A stretch of DNA of 64,000 nt. Source: Ulota crispa (taxonomy: Eukaryota; Streptophyta; Bryopsida; Orthotrichales; Orthotrichaceae). The notes beneath the pieces are model-generated. The model saw only the letters and a list, made by a program, of their open reading frames with translations, did no database searches and was not told the origin of the DNA. The stretch's first letter is position 1. Each line of letters starts with the position of its first letter. Shown piece by piece: positions 22,567 through 34,789 of the stretch. Position numbers and translations under genes: made by a program. The stretch is from the NCBI GenBank assembly GCA_963920765.1, contig OY987245.1, forward strand, positions 25,126,727-25,190,726. The letters run 5' to 3'.

Positions 22567-25555
22567 TCACAATTTATCGCGGTGCTCTTTAATTGCTATC
22601 TTTGGAACCTTGCCTGACCCACCAAACATAGCACCAACGGATTCGGATTCTTCATTATAATTGGATCTAGCATAGCCACTTTGATTTGATGAATTAGAAA
22701 GGGCGGCGGTGTCAAGAGGGGTTGAAGGATGAACAATTGAGGACACTGTCCAAATAGCTCTTTGCTCGGTTGCATCCATATCTTCGTCCATATTAGGCAT
22801 CTCTACAAAATCAAATGGTAGAGTTGCTGCCAATTCTCTTTGCAGTCTTCTCCACCCTCTTTTAGTCAAGCGTTCATCAGTAGTGCCTTGTTCATATGGA
22901 CGTTTAGATGGATTGTTCGAGCATACACTTGGGCTTGATGGCGCTCTGTTTGAAGTCCTATGCTCTAACGTATTCAACGTTGGCAAGAGATTAGCCAACC
23001 GTGTACCTATCAACAAAGTCGGTGCAGAAAGATGAACCTTGAAAGACGGAATCAACAAACTATGAATTGGTGGATTGTTTGCCATTGGCATTTTGCATTG
23101 TACTCCAATTGGGAATTCAGGTAGAGGAGGCATATCCAACTCTAGATTGCTAGGGGGCCCTTCATTACAAGTGTTTTCAACATGAAGTGCTGGTGCTACT
23201 ACCTCATCATGTTCATGTCCTCTTTGGACACAAACACCATTTGGTAATGTTCTAGTGGCCACTTGTTTGTCAGCAGGGTCTAGACTTAGCACCCTTTATG
23301 CCACAATGTCACTGAATGGATTCCCACCAGGGGGTTTAGCAACCCCTATATTTGACATCTCTATAAACATTCCTTCTTGATCATTGTGGCCATTGTCATT
23401 ATTATTCTCCACATCAAAGTCAAATACAATTTAGTCAATTAGAATACGCCTTTTACGCCTCCCATTGTCTCTAAAAAATGCGTCACCGTCTTCATCGGAG
23501 TTGTCATCTTTGGGGTTAGAGAGAATAGACCCATGGTCCAGACCTCAGATTCTTTTGTCATGGAGTTTTCTAATATCATGTTCTTAGTATATCACCTTCT
23601 TGGATCTACTATAGCCCTTTCCTTCATAGTCTTGGAATTGGTGTAAATGTAAACCAATTGTTTTGCGCGCTTTGATGTCAATCTACTGCAGACCTTGCTA
23701 TGAACAAAAGAGTGCATGCTCCAATTGCATTCATATGATGATGTAGAGCACATTTGCACTAGGATCCTTTTGGCAATTGCTGCAAGTGTATGGGCACTTG
23801 CTCCAAAAAGATCCTACCATTCTTGGGGCTCCAACTTTAGGGTGGTAGGGTTTGGAAGCCCTCCAAAATGGCCATGCCCCTCTCAAAAAGCTTGGTACTC
23901 AAATAGAGCCAAGGCAAATGCTTGGTCTCCAATCAACATTTTGCGCAATACTCTCAATATGGCTTCTTTTGCTTCATCATTGTCTATTAATGATATTTCA
24001 TCCAATAAAAACAGATTCATTAGAGCACCAGCATAACGTAGATATATTTTCATCATATCTCACCTAGTGTAAAATTCCTCTTTAGCGCGACTTGCATAAT
24101 GTGCCAATAATGAAAACGGTGGATCCTTGAAGGATAAAACTGCCTTCTCCACATTCTTTATCACTAGCCATGCCTTCTCCATACAATGGATGTTTGCCAT
24201 CAAGCTCTTGAAGGGCAACCAAGATAGGCTCCACCATGCGCACAAAGTTCAAGCATGACTTCCAAAAGGTGTCTCACCGCACATGTTGTTGAACAACGTT
24301 TGCCTTCCTTTGCATTTCCTCTATTATCAATTTCCTGTAGTACTCATTCCATTGCGGATCATGGATAGTTCCTTCCATGGCTTCCCTTACTTCCACCAAC
24401 CGCTCAATCATGAAGAATGTGGTTGCAAAGCGCTTCTCATTTGGATTTTTGAGCATGTGAGTGTGGGAATGTTGACAAAATAATGCAAATAGCATATGAT
24501 GCCTACAAATATAATTCACAATGACCCTAGTTTTTCCCACAATGCTTGTTATTCAATCTTGTTTTCCCCAATCTTCAAGTGAAAAGTCCAACACATGCGT
24601 TGTACAACCTTGAAAATAAATGTGTGGAAACCATCCAATTATCCAACCCAATGTAGTACGCATGCTCCCTGCATTGTCCGTGCAAACTTGTACTACATTC
24701 TTCCTCCCCACTTCTTTGATGAAATTGAGCATACAATTAGCCACATAAGTAGCATCTTTGATTTCACCCGTGGTATCTACTGATCTAAGGAATACCTCTC
24801 CACTTGTACACGCCATTGTGATATTCATCAATGGCCAATGCAAGACATTGTCCTGTCCGTCAAAGCATATGGTCACACCGTACTTATGGATTGAGCCCAT
24901 CATCTTCTCTGCCACCGTTGCTACCAGTTTGTTCTATGCAGATTCCAAGAGCTTTGTATGAAGTGCATGGTAAGCTGGAGGTTTGTACAAAACTCTTGCC
25001 TCTGATGTTAATTTCACAGCATCCACAAAAGTAGGGTGCTTCACTACATTAAACATTATATTAGCTTCATAAAAAAACTTAACCCACTTTTTGTCTAGCA
25101 TTTGTCTCGTTGAGGAGTTCATCTCTTCTTGTATAGATAATTGTCTCAAAGGTCAACTAAGGGTTAAACTAGGGCCGCACGCCTTTGACAATTGTAGTTG
25201 GGAGCATTGACCCTTGTAGTGTTCGGTCCCTTCACTTGCTGAGACGGAAACAATACGCTGTTGCTCCCCCTATATCGCATTTGTTGGAGCTATTGACGGC
25301 AATGTCACTTCCACATTATTATTAGTTTCACCCAAAGGGCTAGCTGGTACATTTGCCCCACAATTGAAAAACATTGTTTTTGAAATTGGAGGAACTTTGG
25401 TGTACGCCGTGGGGGTTATTATTTCCTTTGTACCCCAAATGGAAATGCATGCAATCTCTCCAATAAGTAATCCCTAAACATCAGTACTTGCATGTGCTTT
25501 TCCCATCTGATTGTTGGGTGTACCATGGATCCCATTTACTCCTATCCCCTCCCAT
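22567..25555 (-). pseudogene. hAT-family transposase (BED, DUF659, hAT-C), copy 1
   Basis: The start ATG at 25555 aligns with MGGGK of copy 2. A decayed BED zinc finger follows (near 25380-25550). The DUF659-type core (25150-24553) includes LDKKWVKFFYEANIMFNVVK, KYGVTICFDGQDN and CTDNAGSMR. A middle helical region spans 24540-24060, the hAT C-terminal dimerisation region lies around 23900-23700 (read as C-S-T-S-S-Y-E-C-N-W-S), and there is an acidic tail (23292-22567, ending HRDKL). hAT transposases cut and rejoin DNA as dimers in the nucleus, using a D-D-E centre. At least four frame breaks and stops make this copy inactive. A GACGG cluster and a terminus lie upstream. Confidence 0.8.
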
Positions 25556-25844
25556 TGCCACTACTTGTTCTTCTACCTAACCCTGCAAAGAAGAGAGCAA
25601 GATTAATATTTTGAATGAAATGTGATGAAGAAACAACACTTGTTGCTCTCACAACAAATGCTCTCCATACACACTATTCTTGGATTTCCCTCCAATGCAA
25701 TGGTTGTACACCAACCAAGTCACAGGATCAAAGATCAACAAGGAAAAGTGACATTGAATAGGAGGGAGTCCTTCTTATGGTCCCGACACTCTAAAATTTT
25801 TGTGGATGCCTAGTCCTACCCAACGATCTGGAAACGTTGGTGAA

Positions 25845-26060
25845 CTGTCCACTAGACAGCTTGTACATCCGGTGGACGTACTGTGCTTTCGGTCAACAAA
25901 CCGTGCGTTTGGTCGACGGAGTTGTTGTCCAATCAACGGACTTATTGTCCAATTGACGGATTCATTGTCTAGTCAATGAACTTGACGTCCAATCGACGGA
26001 CGTGTCAACGAACTTCATCCACGGCCTGGACTGCCCGTCAGCATTGCGGATGGATCCTGC
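25845..26060. repeat. GACGG-rich subterminal cluster, transposase end of copy 1
   Basis: Repeats of TCGACGGA, CAACGGACTTATTGTCCAAT and GACGTCCAATCGACGGACG, spaced about 20 bases, lie between the transposase start and the terminus at 26126. The block aligns base by base, in reverse, with 53150-53345. Confidence 0.75.
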
Positions 26061-26264
26061 CCCGTTTGGTCCCATCACAACATCTAGAAGCAAAATGCCA
26101 GCCTCACATTGGTTTAGACAACCCTGAATAAATCTTGTCAAACTTCATTTTCTCAAATTGAACTTTGTACTAAATATTGCAATTTTGCAAGTTACAATCA
26201 TGGTTGACCAAGGCACATCCCTTTTTTGGATACAGTGACCATGGAGGGTTAAAATGCTATAGTG

Positions 26265-26445
26265 GTGCTTCATATTTCAACATTCATCTACATATTGGAC
26301 AGAACATATAAAATGAGCGCATATTATATGTCTAGAAATTGGTTTTCATTCACATTGTGGCAATTTCATCCAAGTTCTTTTTAAGACTTTGAAGCTTTTT
26401 GGCAATTTCATCTAAGCAAATGTGGTTTTTTTCCACTACTCTTGG
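26265..26445 (-). repeat. Dispersed repeat, inverted relative to 17165-17340
   Basis: Its reverse complement shares ACTTGGATGAAATTGCCA, GTGAATGAAAACCA and ATGAATGTTGAAATATG with 17165-17340. It lies in the flank of copy 1, outside the terminus. Confidence 0.6.
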
Positions 26446-26509
26446 TTAAATTAGAAAAGAAATTGGTGCAATTTTGCCTTTGAATTGCCAAAAATAGAAA
26501 TTATGGCCT

Positions 26510-26790
26510 CCAAGTGACGAGCATTTGATTTGCACTAGCACTCGCCCTTTCCACAACCAGCAATCGTTGTCCTTTGCACTAGCTCCTTCCACAATTGCCC
26601 ATGTGCACTTGCCCCTTCCACAAGCAACGGTCGCTACCATGTGTACTTGCTCCTTGTAGGACCACCCAAGTGCACATGCCCCTTTAACAACCAGCCATCT
26701 TTGCCATGTGCATTAGCCCCTTCTAGAACCGCCCATGTGCAGTCACCCCACTTACGACTAGCAGATGCTCCCATGTGCATGCGCCATTGA
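26510..26790. repeat. Degenerate minisatellite (CATGTGCACTTGCCCCTTCC)
   Basis: Variants of CCCATGTGCACTTGCCCCTT followed by CCACAACCAGC recur about six times at irregular spacings of 35-60 bases. No coding content is recognised up to about 27100. Confidence 0.5.
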
Positions 26791-27269
26791 GCAGATTAGG
26801 GTAAACCAACCCAAACCTGCCCACGGCGTGTGTTGGTACGTACCCGCACTTGCTCAAGGCGACCGCAAATAAGTGAACCGGTGCCCTTTTGCAACTATGG
26901 GTACATAAGGACCACATAAGAGGGATGACAAGTCTCTTCTACTCCCCTTTGCGCAACAATTGTCATTTGCCTCAATGTGGCCGACTGCGCACACGTGAGG
27001 GGAGTAAAAACTCTTTTTGGAGGGGGAAATTTTGCCCTTTTTTACCACATCTTGGTCTATACTAGCATTTAGGGTCCAAAGCCAACACATCAAAGGTTTG
27101 ACTTAGTGTTTCCAATAGCACTAAGGTATTTCAATGATCATTATGGTGAATGTGATGGAAGAATCATGTTCTTCTAGACCAAGAGCAATGATAGCCTTAG
27201 AGAGGAAGGCCACTTGAGACATGATATGAGATCATAAAGGAAAAACTCAGAAGAAGCATGTGCCAATTT

Positions 27270-28604
27270 TGTTGATATGAAGATGAAGGCTTTTAGAGGT
27301 TGGGAAACAAATCTAGAAACTTGGAGGTACAAAACAGTCAAAAAATATGTGGATTGGTGCCACATTGACAAGTTGTTTCCTCTCTGTTGCCGTAAGCGGC
27401 ACTTGAACTAGAATAAAGCAAATCTTGGATACGCCAAAGATGAAGAATTCAAGAACAGATGTTGCAAAGTATGGTGGCAATTATATTTGGAGGCTTCAAC
27501 TTACAGAAACAATAATTTCAATTTATTTCTTCTAAGAATAGTGTATGCTAAACTAATATCATAGAAGAAGGTGGATTGGACAACACTAAATGAGTTTCCA
27601 ATTGCAATGCATCTGGCAAAAGCATCAATTTTGAGGGGAGAAGAACGTGCTGTTTGGAAGGAGATGTTGTCTTTCGTGAGGCCTAGAAAATCATTTGTTC
27701 CAGATGATTTGGTACAATGGTCACTTTTTCTAGCAAATATGAGCACACCCATCCATATGATGGTTACTCTTTCTTTAGCAATGATGAAGATGACAACACC
27801 GCTATAAATATAGAAGACAAAGAGAAATGTGCAGCCCAACAAAAGAGGAAGTGGGAAGATGATTCAATGGTACTTCCCAAGTGCTCTAAGAATATCAAGG
27901 AAAATGTGGCTTATGAACTTGGAAGTCCCAGTTTGCGGCAAGAGCATGTAATTACTGGTAGTGACAGCAATTTAGAGGACAATGATTCTATGTGGATTGC
28001 AAAAATAGAGAGTACTAAGATGTCTTTGCATGCCAAGATTGAGGAGTTGAAGAATATAAGGGAATGTGAAGCAAATTGGAATGCCATGAATGTATTGAAG
28101 CAATGACAAAAGGCTTTGGCGGACGTCATTAACTAAAGAAAGAAGGATATTAATGAATTGAAGAGAAAGTGTGACTTGTGTGTGGAAGGACGTGGTCATG
28201 CAAAATACATCTCCGAGGATGTCTACGCTCAATGGGAAAGTAGACTAGCAACCATTTGAAGCATGTATGAAGATGTAGAACAAAAGAAGGGAAGCTTGAG
28301 TATGGAATCATATAGATTGGAAGAAATTTATTTAGAGGCCACCGTTGAACAAGTCTTGGAGGTGGACAAAGAGAGCAAGTACATTGCATATGGGTATGAA
28401 ATTGAACATGTATTAATGCTTGATAGATGTGTACAGTTTCATGAGCAAAGAATAAAAATATTGGACTATGAGTATGTTGATCTAGCGGCTAAGAATAGAT
28501 GGCTACATGAGCTGTTCAAGTGGAGGAAGGCAACAAAAGGAAAGACATGTATAGATTTAGAAAAGGAGGGTCCACAGCATTTGTGGATTGACTTTCTCTC
28601 ATGA
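27270..28604 (+). pseudogene. Diverged coiled-coil relative of the RING proteins
   Basis: Frame fragments read GWETNLETWRYKTVKKYVDW, then FKNRCCKVWWQLYLEAS, then VYAKLIS and KVDWTT. The spaced residues GWE..E.W...Y..DW, FK.R...V, E.T.....YA and DW match the N-terminal block of the RING/coiled-coil pseudogenes at 15845-16120 and 62990-63260. A lysine-rich linker (KRKWEDD) and heptad-rich segments follow (27960-28106 and 28263-28604, ending in WIDFLS). No RING cysteines were found before the final stop, so either the C-terminus is lost or this is a RING-less branch. Several stops occur. The 28263-28604 stretch is open for 113 codons. Confidence 0.45.
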
Positions 28605-30419
28605 GAAAACCAAAACATAGAAAGTATTGGATAAAACATGAGAGACAAAGTTGTAGGTTGACAATTGTCAATTTTGACTATGCAAATAAACAGTGTTGAC
28701 ATACATTTCCTTGTACATTGTAATCTTAGTGAAAATGTTGTACACAATAGTGTGGAGTGTTTCTGGGTTACCTACTTACCTAACATTACATAGTGTGAAG
28801 AGTTTGGATGTTTCATAGGGTAAATCATAATTGCAATTGATGTATGAATTATCATGTATAGTAATACAGTGCAAGTGTGGATTCTAGATCAAACTATGAA
28901 TCTATGATTCAAGAAATGATTTTGATTTCATGCCAACTTATTTCTAAATGTTAGTTTGATTTTCAAAATATAATATTGAAAGCAAACCCACAAAGTCTAA
29001 GACTCTCATGGCATGTAGCTTGAAAAAATAGACTTTGAAATACCATTTCCATAGAAAAGAGTCAATAGTTTTAGAAATGTTATATATGTGTCGTAGCACA
29101 AGAAAGTAGTTATCTTCAAACTAGTGTTCAAAACAAGCAAAAACACCAATAAGCTGACTTGTTTATTGTTCCGCAAGGATTTAGTTTGTAGCTCCTAGAG
29201 AATTAGTTGGAACAAGATCCAATGATCCCTTCTAACACAAAAACACACATAAACAAAATAGCAGACCAAAAGTTCTACTCGTGTATTGTATCTGACTCCA
29301 AATCTTGTCTTTTGCCCATACAAACTACTAAAACTATCCGTCAATCCGGAAGGAGTATTTGAAATCCTATAGCTCTCTTGGATGCGATTACTCCACACAG
29401 TAACTAGTTTAGAAGTTTAGTCTCTATATCATAGGATTCCACTTTAAGAATTTAGGAAGAATGCGTTAAATCCTACCCTTCTAGAGATTAGAGTGATTGA
29501 AGTACCACTTAAATAAAACAACAAAGAAAACAAAGACAACAAAAAATAAGTATTCCTTTATAGTAGATCTAGAACCATTTTGGAATTGTTCCGGATCAAC
29601 AAGTCACACAAGAAATCCCTACCACCCCGACTGACTACAACAATAGATCTATCTGGATCTAGTTCCCTTGGCTGAGATTGGTAAACGGATAACTAGAAGA
29701 ACTCTATCTCTCTGTTCACCCCACTTCTGGCTATAGTGGGACCTCATCAACTTGTCAACAAGCATACATTTGGAATCTGTCCGGATCAAACTAAGTGTGA
29801 AGGTGGTTATTCCTCATAGAAGTCTCTCGGCCATGAACCAAACAAAAGTTACCCTCTAGTACACACAATCTTCCAACCAACTCAAAAATACTCCGGAAAC
29901 CAAATTGGATAAGATCCAAGGGTTACTCTTCCTTTTCAACACACAACAAAGCTCAACTAATCGCACAAACCATATGGTTCTAGCATTGTTGGCATACCAA
30001 CATTATACACAAAAATCAACGTAGTGCTTTGAAGTGAAAATCTAGAACTTGCTTGCATTATGGAAATCAAAGCATGAAAATATCCAAGACTCTAGTTGTG
30101 TTAGTGGCCCTAATACAATCCTTCAACAATCTAATAGGTGCATTAGTAGGGACCACTAATTGGAAAATGACACATTTTATTCTCTGATCCAAAAAAGGGT
30201 GGTACTACATTCCTATTGCAAATAGTCTTGCTAAAATCAGATCTCAGACCCTATATTTCTAGGTCTATGTCTCCAAGCTCCTTTCTGTTAGGAAGTAACT
30301 TTACAGCTACTTTCTGAATAAGTTATTTTACGTTACCTACTCCTATTACTATAGCTACAATGTAGCTAGGTACTCTTTTTCTACTTCAAAGAGGTACTTG
30401 CCATTTTAGCAAATTCCCT
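28605..30419. other. AT-rich region, no gene recognised
   Basis: CCGGATCAA and TCCGGA phrases occur several times on the left side of the gag-like pseudogene (29590, 29780, 29900). It may be the 3' non-coding or terminal-repeat part of that element, but no paired direct repeat was found. Confidence 0.4.
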
Positions 30420-32210
30420 CCAAGCTAGTAGCTTCCAAGTACCCCGGCATGGGTTCCTTTTGCTAAAGTTGGTCCTTTCTTCTTCCATTTCCCTTAGGCT
30501 AGTGCCACCACTTTTGGATCCTAGTTGTCTGATGAAGCCAAATTTTCTAAATCATCTGAAGAAGCTGATGCCTCCTCACTCTTGGTCAATTCTATTGATG
30601 AATCATTTGGAAGGTTGATCTTGATGGGAGAATTTGACTCTCAGGCTTACTTTGCTATTGTCTTCCTCTTCACCGGGCTTGGTACCTTGGTTGCACCTTT
30701 GTCTTCCAATGTTGTAGGATTTAGTTCCGGTCTTGCAATCTAGGAGTTAGCTTTTTAGTAGCCCCCACATCAATCTTGCTAGGTTTTTGTGCAAAACCTA
30801 GAGTCTACACCACGTCCTTCTCCTTTGGCGTGCTTAGATTTAGTGAACAAAAGGAGGGGGTTTTCCAAGCAAGAGTGAGTTCCTGATTCTTACCGGATCC
30901 TTATCTTGCTTTTGGTGTCAAACTATTGCCCTACAAAAGGGTCTTCATCTCTAGCAGCATCATCTCCATTGTTGCTGAATGCTCCACCAAAATGCTAACC
31001 AGCTTGAATCCCATGTGTGATCCTTCCTTCAAGATTTTGGCATTGAGCAGCTTATCTTTGTTAAACACATCACCCAGATTTCCCACAAAAGTCCGAAGCT
31101 GGGTGACTTCCTTTAGAGTCTTGCGGGCCAATTTTTCTTCCTCTACTTCTTGCCTTAATTAGGCATGAAGATCTTTCACCTATTTGGTCAAGGCGGTAAT
31201 CTCATTCTCCTTCAAGGTCTTAAGTTGAAGGAGAATCTGCAATTGATCAAACATTTGGGGAGGTCCAGGAGCATCCAACATCACACAAAGTTTTTGCGTG
31301 AGTTTTTCATTACAAAGGTTCATTTCTCAAATTTACTCAAGTTTGATCATAACTTTGGTGATGGGATTGGTTGCTTGTCGGTCTGCCCAAATAGGCTCAA
31401 TCCTCTCTGGTCTTTTTGATCCCTCAACTTTATTAGTTGTCTCCTTCCCCTTCTCTTGGATCTCTACATCTTCATCCAATTCTTGTGAATCCTCTTTGGA
31501 TTCCTTATCTTTGATTTCTTGTTTTGGTTCCATATCCAGTGAAGTGGGTGCTGCAACATCACCTTTGCTTTCTTGTATTGTGTTTGTTCTCCATCATTCA
31601 ACAAATCATAAGAATCATAGAGGTGGTACGAGAATAGGGTAATCCTAGAGGCTTCGATGTTTCTTAATGCCCGGAATAACCTGGTTACAAGGTCTCTTAC
31701 TATTCCTCCCCAATTTACCTTACCCTCATCTGATAGCAAACCAAAGACAATGTTTGCAAAGAAGATTCTAAGTTAGATAGGTCGTTCCAGAAGTAAAATT
31801 GGAACCAAAAATTCTAACATTTTCCTTTTCCTATGGTTCTAACAATCGGCTACAATGTAGCCAATCCTTGCGTGTGGTGCCCCAGAGAACTTTCCTTCAC
31901 TAAATCTAGCCGCTCAAGAAGCTAATCCCTCACTTGTTTGGTCAAGGTTGTAGACCTTGCACCAAGCCTCTTTTGTCCAACCTTCTAGTTTGGCCCTCAT
32001 TGTCAGCTACCACTTGCTAGAGGGTTTCCTTGTCAGTTCCCTCACCATATCCTTGTCTTTTAGATTCTTGGGCACAAAAATCAAACCACAACATCCCATC
32101 TTCTTCAAATCTTCCTCTAGGAATTTTTTTTCCTTGCGATTGGTCGGTGTACCCAGAATTGTAGATTTAAGAGCTAGATTTGTCCTCACCATCGTTCCTA
32201 ATACAATCAA
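30420..32210 (-). pseudogene. Gag-like or transposon coiled-coil protein
   Basis: Starting near 32210, fragments in order are a basic N-terminus (KSTILGTPTNRKEKKFLEED), the segment LEGWTKEAWCKVYNLDQTSE (about 31930-31990), VNWGGIVRDLVTRLFRALRN (near 31710), a very acidic linker with lysines (31533-31333), a heptad-rich helix (31260-30931), and a serine/acidic tail with LTKSEEASASSDD (about 30560). It resembles the uncharacterised gag-like proteins annotated in many plant retroelements. No zinc knuckle, protease or reverse transcriptase follows, so it may be a non-autonomous element. At least seven stops or shifts occur. The product class is tentative. Confidence 0.45.
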
Positions 32211-34789
32211 AAATTGGAAATATAGACAAGCTAACTCTCCTAGCTAACAAGCAATAAAACTCAAGCACACACCCACAAAAGATGTATAAAATGCATAAGG
32301 AAAGAGCAAGATCAGAAAACAAGAGAATAGTGGTGGTATGCTCACTTCCTTCTCTTTTCTAGACTCATGTCTAGTCCCATAATCATGATCGTTAAGGGCT
32401 ATAGCACTTAATCATGCTTATTTAAACCCGTACTTTATTCATGTTTTAGGATTCTATTAGTGGATAGTATGCTTGGCTTAATTCTGGTTTATCACCAATA
32501 TTGGTTCCTCTATCAGGAACGTTATATTCTTGATTTAGGGCAACTATTCCGGCTTCTAATTTTGGTTAGGAGGAAAACGTTATTTTCCCCCCTTATCACT
32601 TTAATCCAATTGCACTAGACCAAGTAATCCTAGTATACTAGAACTTGTAAAGGAATATGGAAAAAAAAAAAAAAACTATCAAAAAAAGTGAAGCAACAAT
32701 TTATATGAGGGGCAATTAAAAGGGGGAGTATGTAGTCACATTCATGCCTTCAAATTAACCCAAGTTCATTTTTGGAGAGAAAACAAAGCAAATCAAAGCT
32801 GTAGGAATACCTCTATATGGATCCCCCTCTTAGTTTGGTTTGTGGTTGTTGAACAAGAATTGTTTTGAAAAACTAGCAAATGAAAGAAGGAACATGTTAT
32901 TAGAAATGTAATAAAAGTTGTAATTTTTAACTATTTTTTCATAAACAATATAAAACCCTCATAAAAAACAAAATTGTTATGTACATAGTACATAACAGTT
33001 GGAATACCATTATTTTTTAATAAACTCGTAACAATTTTTATGGAACAAGAGTTGCAATTTTGAAATATTTATAATTCTTTGCAGTAGGCCTTTGGATTTT
33101 AGAGTTTTGAATGGTGAAGACTATCCTTGAAAGAATAAAAAAATAAGTTCTACTTTTAGTAACAAAGAATTTGCAAAATCAAGAGTCTATAAAAACCCAA
33201 AAGAACCATTATCCCTTACAAGTACAATTAGGGTTTTATGGATTTCCGTGTAAGGAAATTTATTGTCATTGTATTTAGATACATGTTATGAATAAAAAGT
33301 AGTTGATAAGGATTGGAGGGATATAAATGTTTTGTTAAGCAATGCCAATTTATTATTATGAACTACAAAGGACCTAGCTCATATTTGGGTCTAAAATGCA
33401 TCATCTTGTTTTCCACATGATATGCATGAGGTTTTTGTGTTTCTCCAACAACTGTGATATTCTGGGTTTTTCAAAAATGTTTACTCATTTCATTCAAATT
33501 TTGGATTTGTTTTCAACTAATCATGGATTATTTTTTTGTTGCAATAAAGGAATAAAGGATTTTCATCATTTTTTCTCCTTGAATGCCTTGTAGCATTTAT
33601 TTAATTATCTAAAATATGCAAGTATTAGGTCTTTGAGAATTTCTAATTTAGTCATGGTTCACTTAGTGGTAGGTAATAACTAACAACTATGATAACCCTT
33701 TGGTACAGATTACTTCATTTCATTTTAATGTAGATGATATAAGAATATGGTACTATTCATTCTATCCCAATGTAGTTGTACAAAACAATTTCTCCTAGAT
33801 TGTGCATGTGGTCTTCCAAAGTAGTGTTACCATGTACAATAAATTTCATTGATAAATGTAAGGCTGAAAGTAATGAGTGTTAGAACCTTAATTATAAAAT
33901 GATTGAAGCCAAGAAAATGAACTAGAGGAAGCACTAAAGACCTTATGCTATGCAACATAAACCTAAATATTTAGCAATGTGTGCTTTGAAAGAATTGAAA
34001 CTCATTACTACACCCTTCTATACTACTTAGGTCAAGTACATGTAACATGTTATGGTTATAAGTTGGAAAAGATTGTATTAAGAAAGATTTTTTATTTTTA
34101 GATCTGTATGTATAGAATTTGTTGTTCTCATTGTTCATCTGCTAAAATATCCATAGGAACTCTGTAGCTTATAAGTACCCTAAGTTATAAAAGAAGCCGT
34201 TTTGAACATGGGTTCTATACAATAGAAGTTGAAACATAGTAGAAGATATAAATGAGTCTCAATGGTTCCATATTTCTATTTTTTATAGAAGTAGGCAAAT
34301 ATTTACCCTAATGTTATTGGTTAGAATTTTGAGATGGCAAGCATTTTGACATTGAAGATTTGTAAAATGAAGTTCCATAAATGATCACATTATTAAATTT
34401 TTGTGACTACACCAAGAATTTTTGATCCATTAAACCCAGTCATCAAAAGTGAAATGAAGAGAAACCCTAAAACCTGTAATAGTGGTCTTCAATGTGGACA
34501 ATGATTTTTGTATGTAATGAGTGACAAAATACAACAATCTCAACTCTCAATTCTTGAATTTAGGTACAAAGAGGAATGTAGTATATTATCAAAATGTAAT
34601 TAATGGAGATTGGCAATACATTTGTACAATTTGCAATTTTGGAATAGTTATTTCTTAAAAATTAGCAAAATAACATGATAACACAAAAATGACTAAACAC
34701 ACCAAGAGTGGATATGCTATGAGTCTATGACCACATGATGCTAGCCTATCTACAGTGTTACTATTACAAGAAATGTCACTTGTGCAGCC
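32211..34789. other. AT-rich intergenic DNA with a short poly-A run
   Basis: No gene was recognised on either strand. A run of about 15 A lies at 32660-32674, and A/T-rich stretches dominate 32880-33060 and 33400-34700. Confidence 0.5.

Larger units (their letters stand above)
11911..26126 (-). mobile_element. Composite ~14-kb hAT-like element, copy 1 (three genes, minus orientation)
   Basis: Reading the minus strand from 26126: hAT-like terminus CAGGGTTGTCT, GACGG cluster, hAT transposase pseudogene, convergent kinase-like pseudogene, 175-bp satellite and GACGG clusters, coiled-coil/RING pseudogene, then another GACGG cluster. The same order occurs on the plus strand from 53077. The terminus at 26126 is firm: homology with copy 2 begins at this base and not before. 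The left end at 11911 (TAGGGTTGTCT on the plus strand) is chosen because its ten bases AGGGTTGTCT match the right terminus and a GACGG cluster follows. However, the 8-base flanks (TTTGGAAT and AATAAATC) do not match, so the left boundary is less sure. Nested insertions (a fold-back and SINE-like pieces) lie at 12.7-13.2 kb. Confidence 0.6.

Noticed and set aside
11903..26134. Target-site duplication around composite element copy 1
   Set aside because: The 8-base flanks TTTGGAAT and AATAAATC do not match in either direction. The left end therefore remains provisional.
32640..32700. Poly-A tail of a LINE or processed pseudogene
   Set aside because: A run of about 15 A is present, but no reverse transcriptase, truncated gene or target duplication precedes it.
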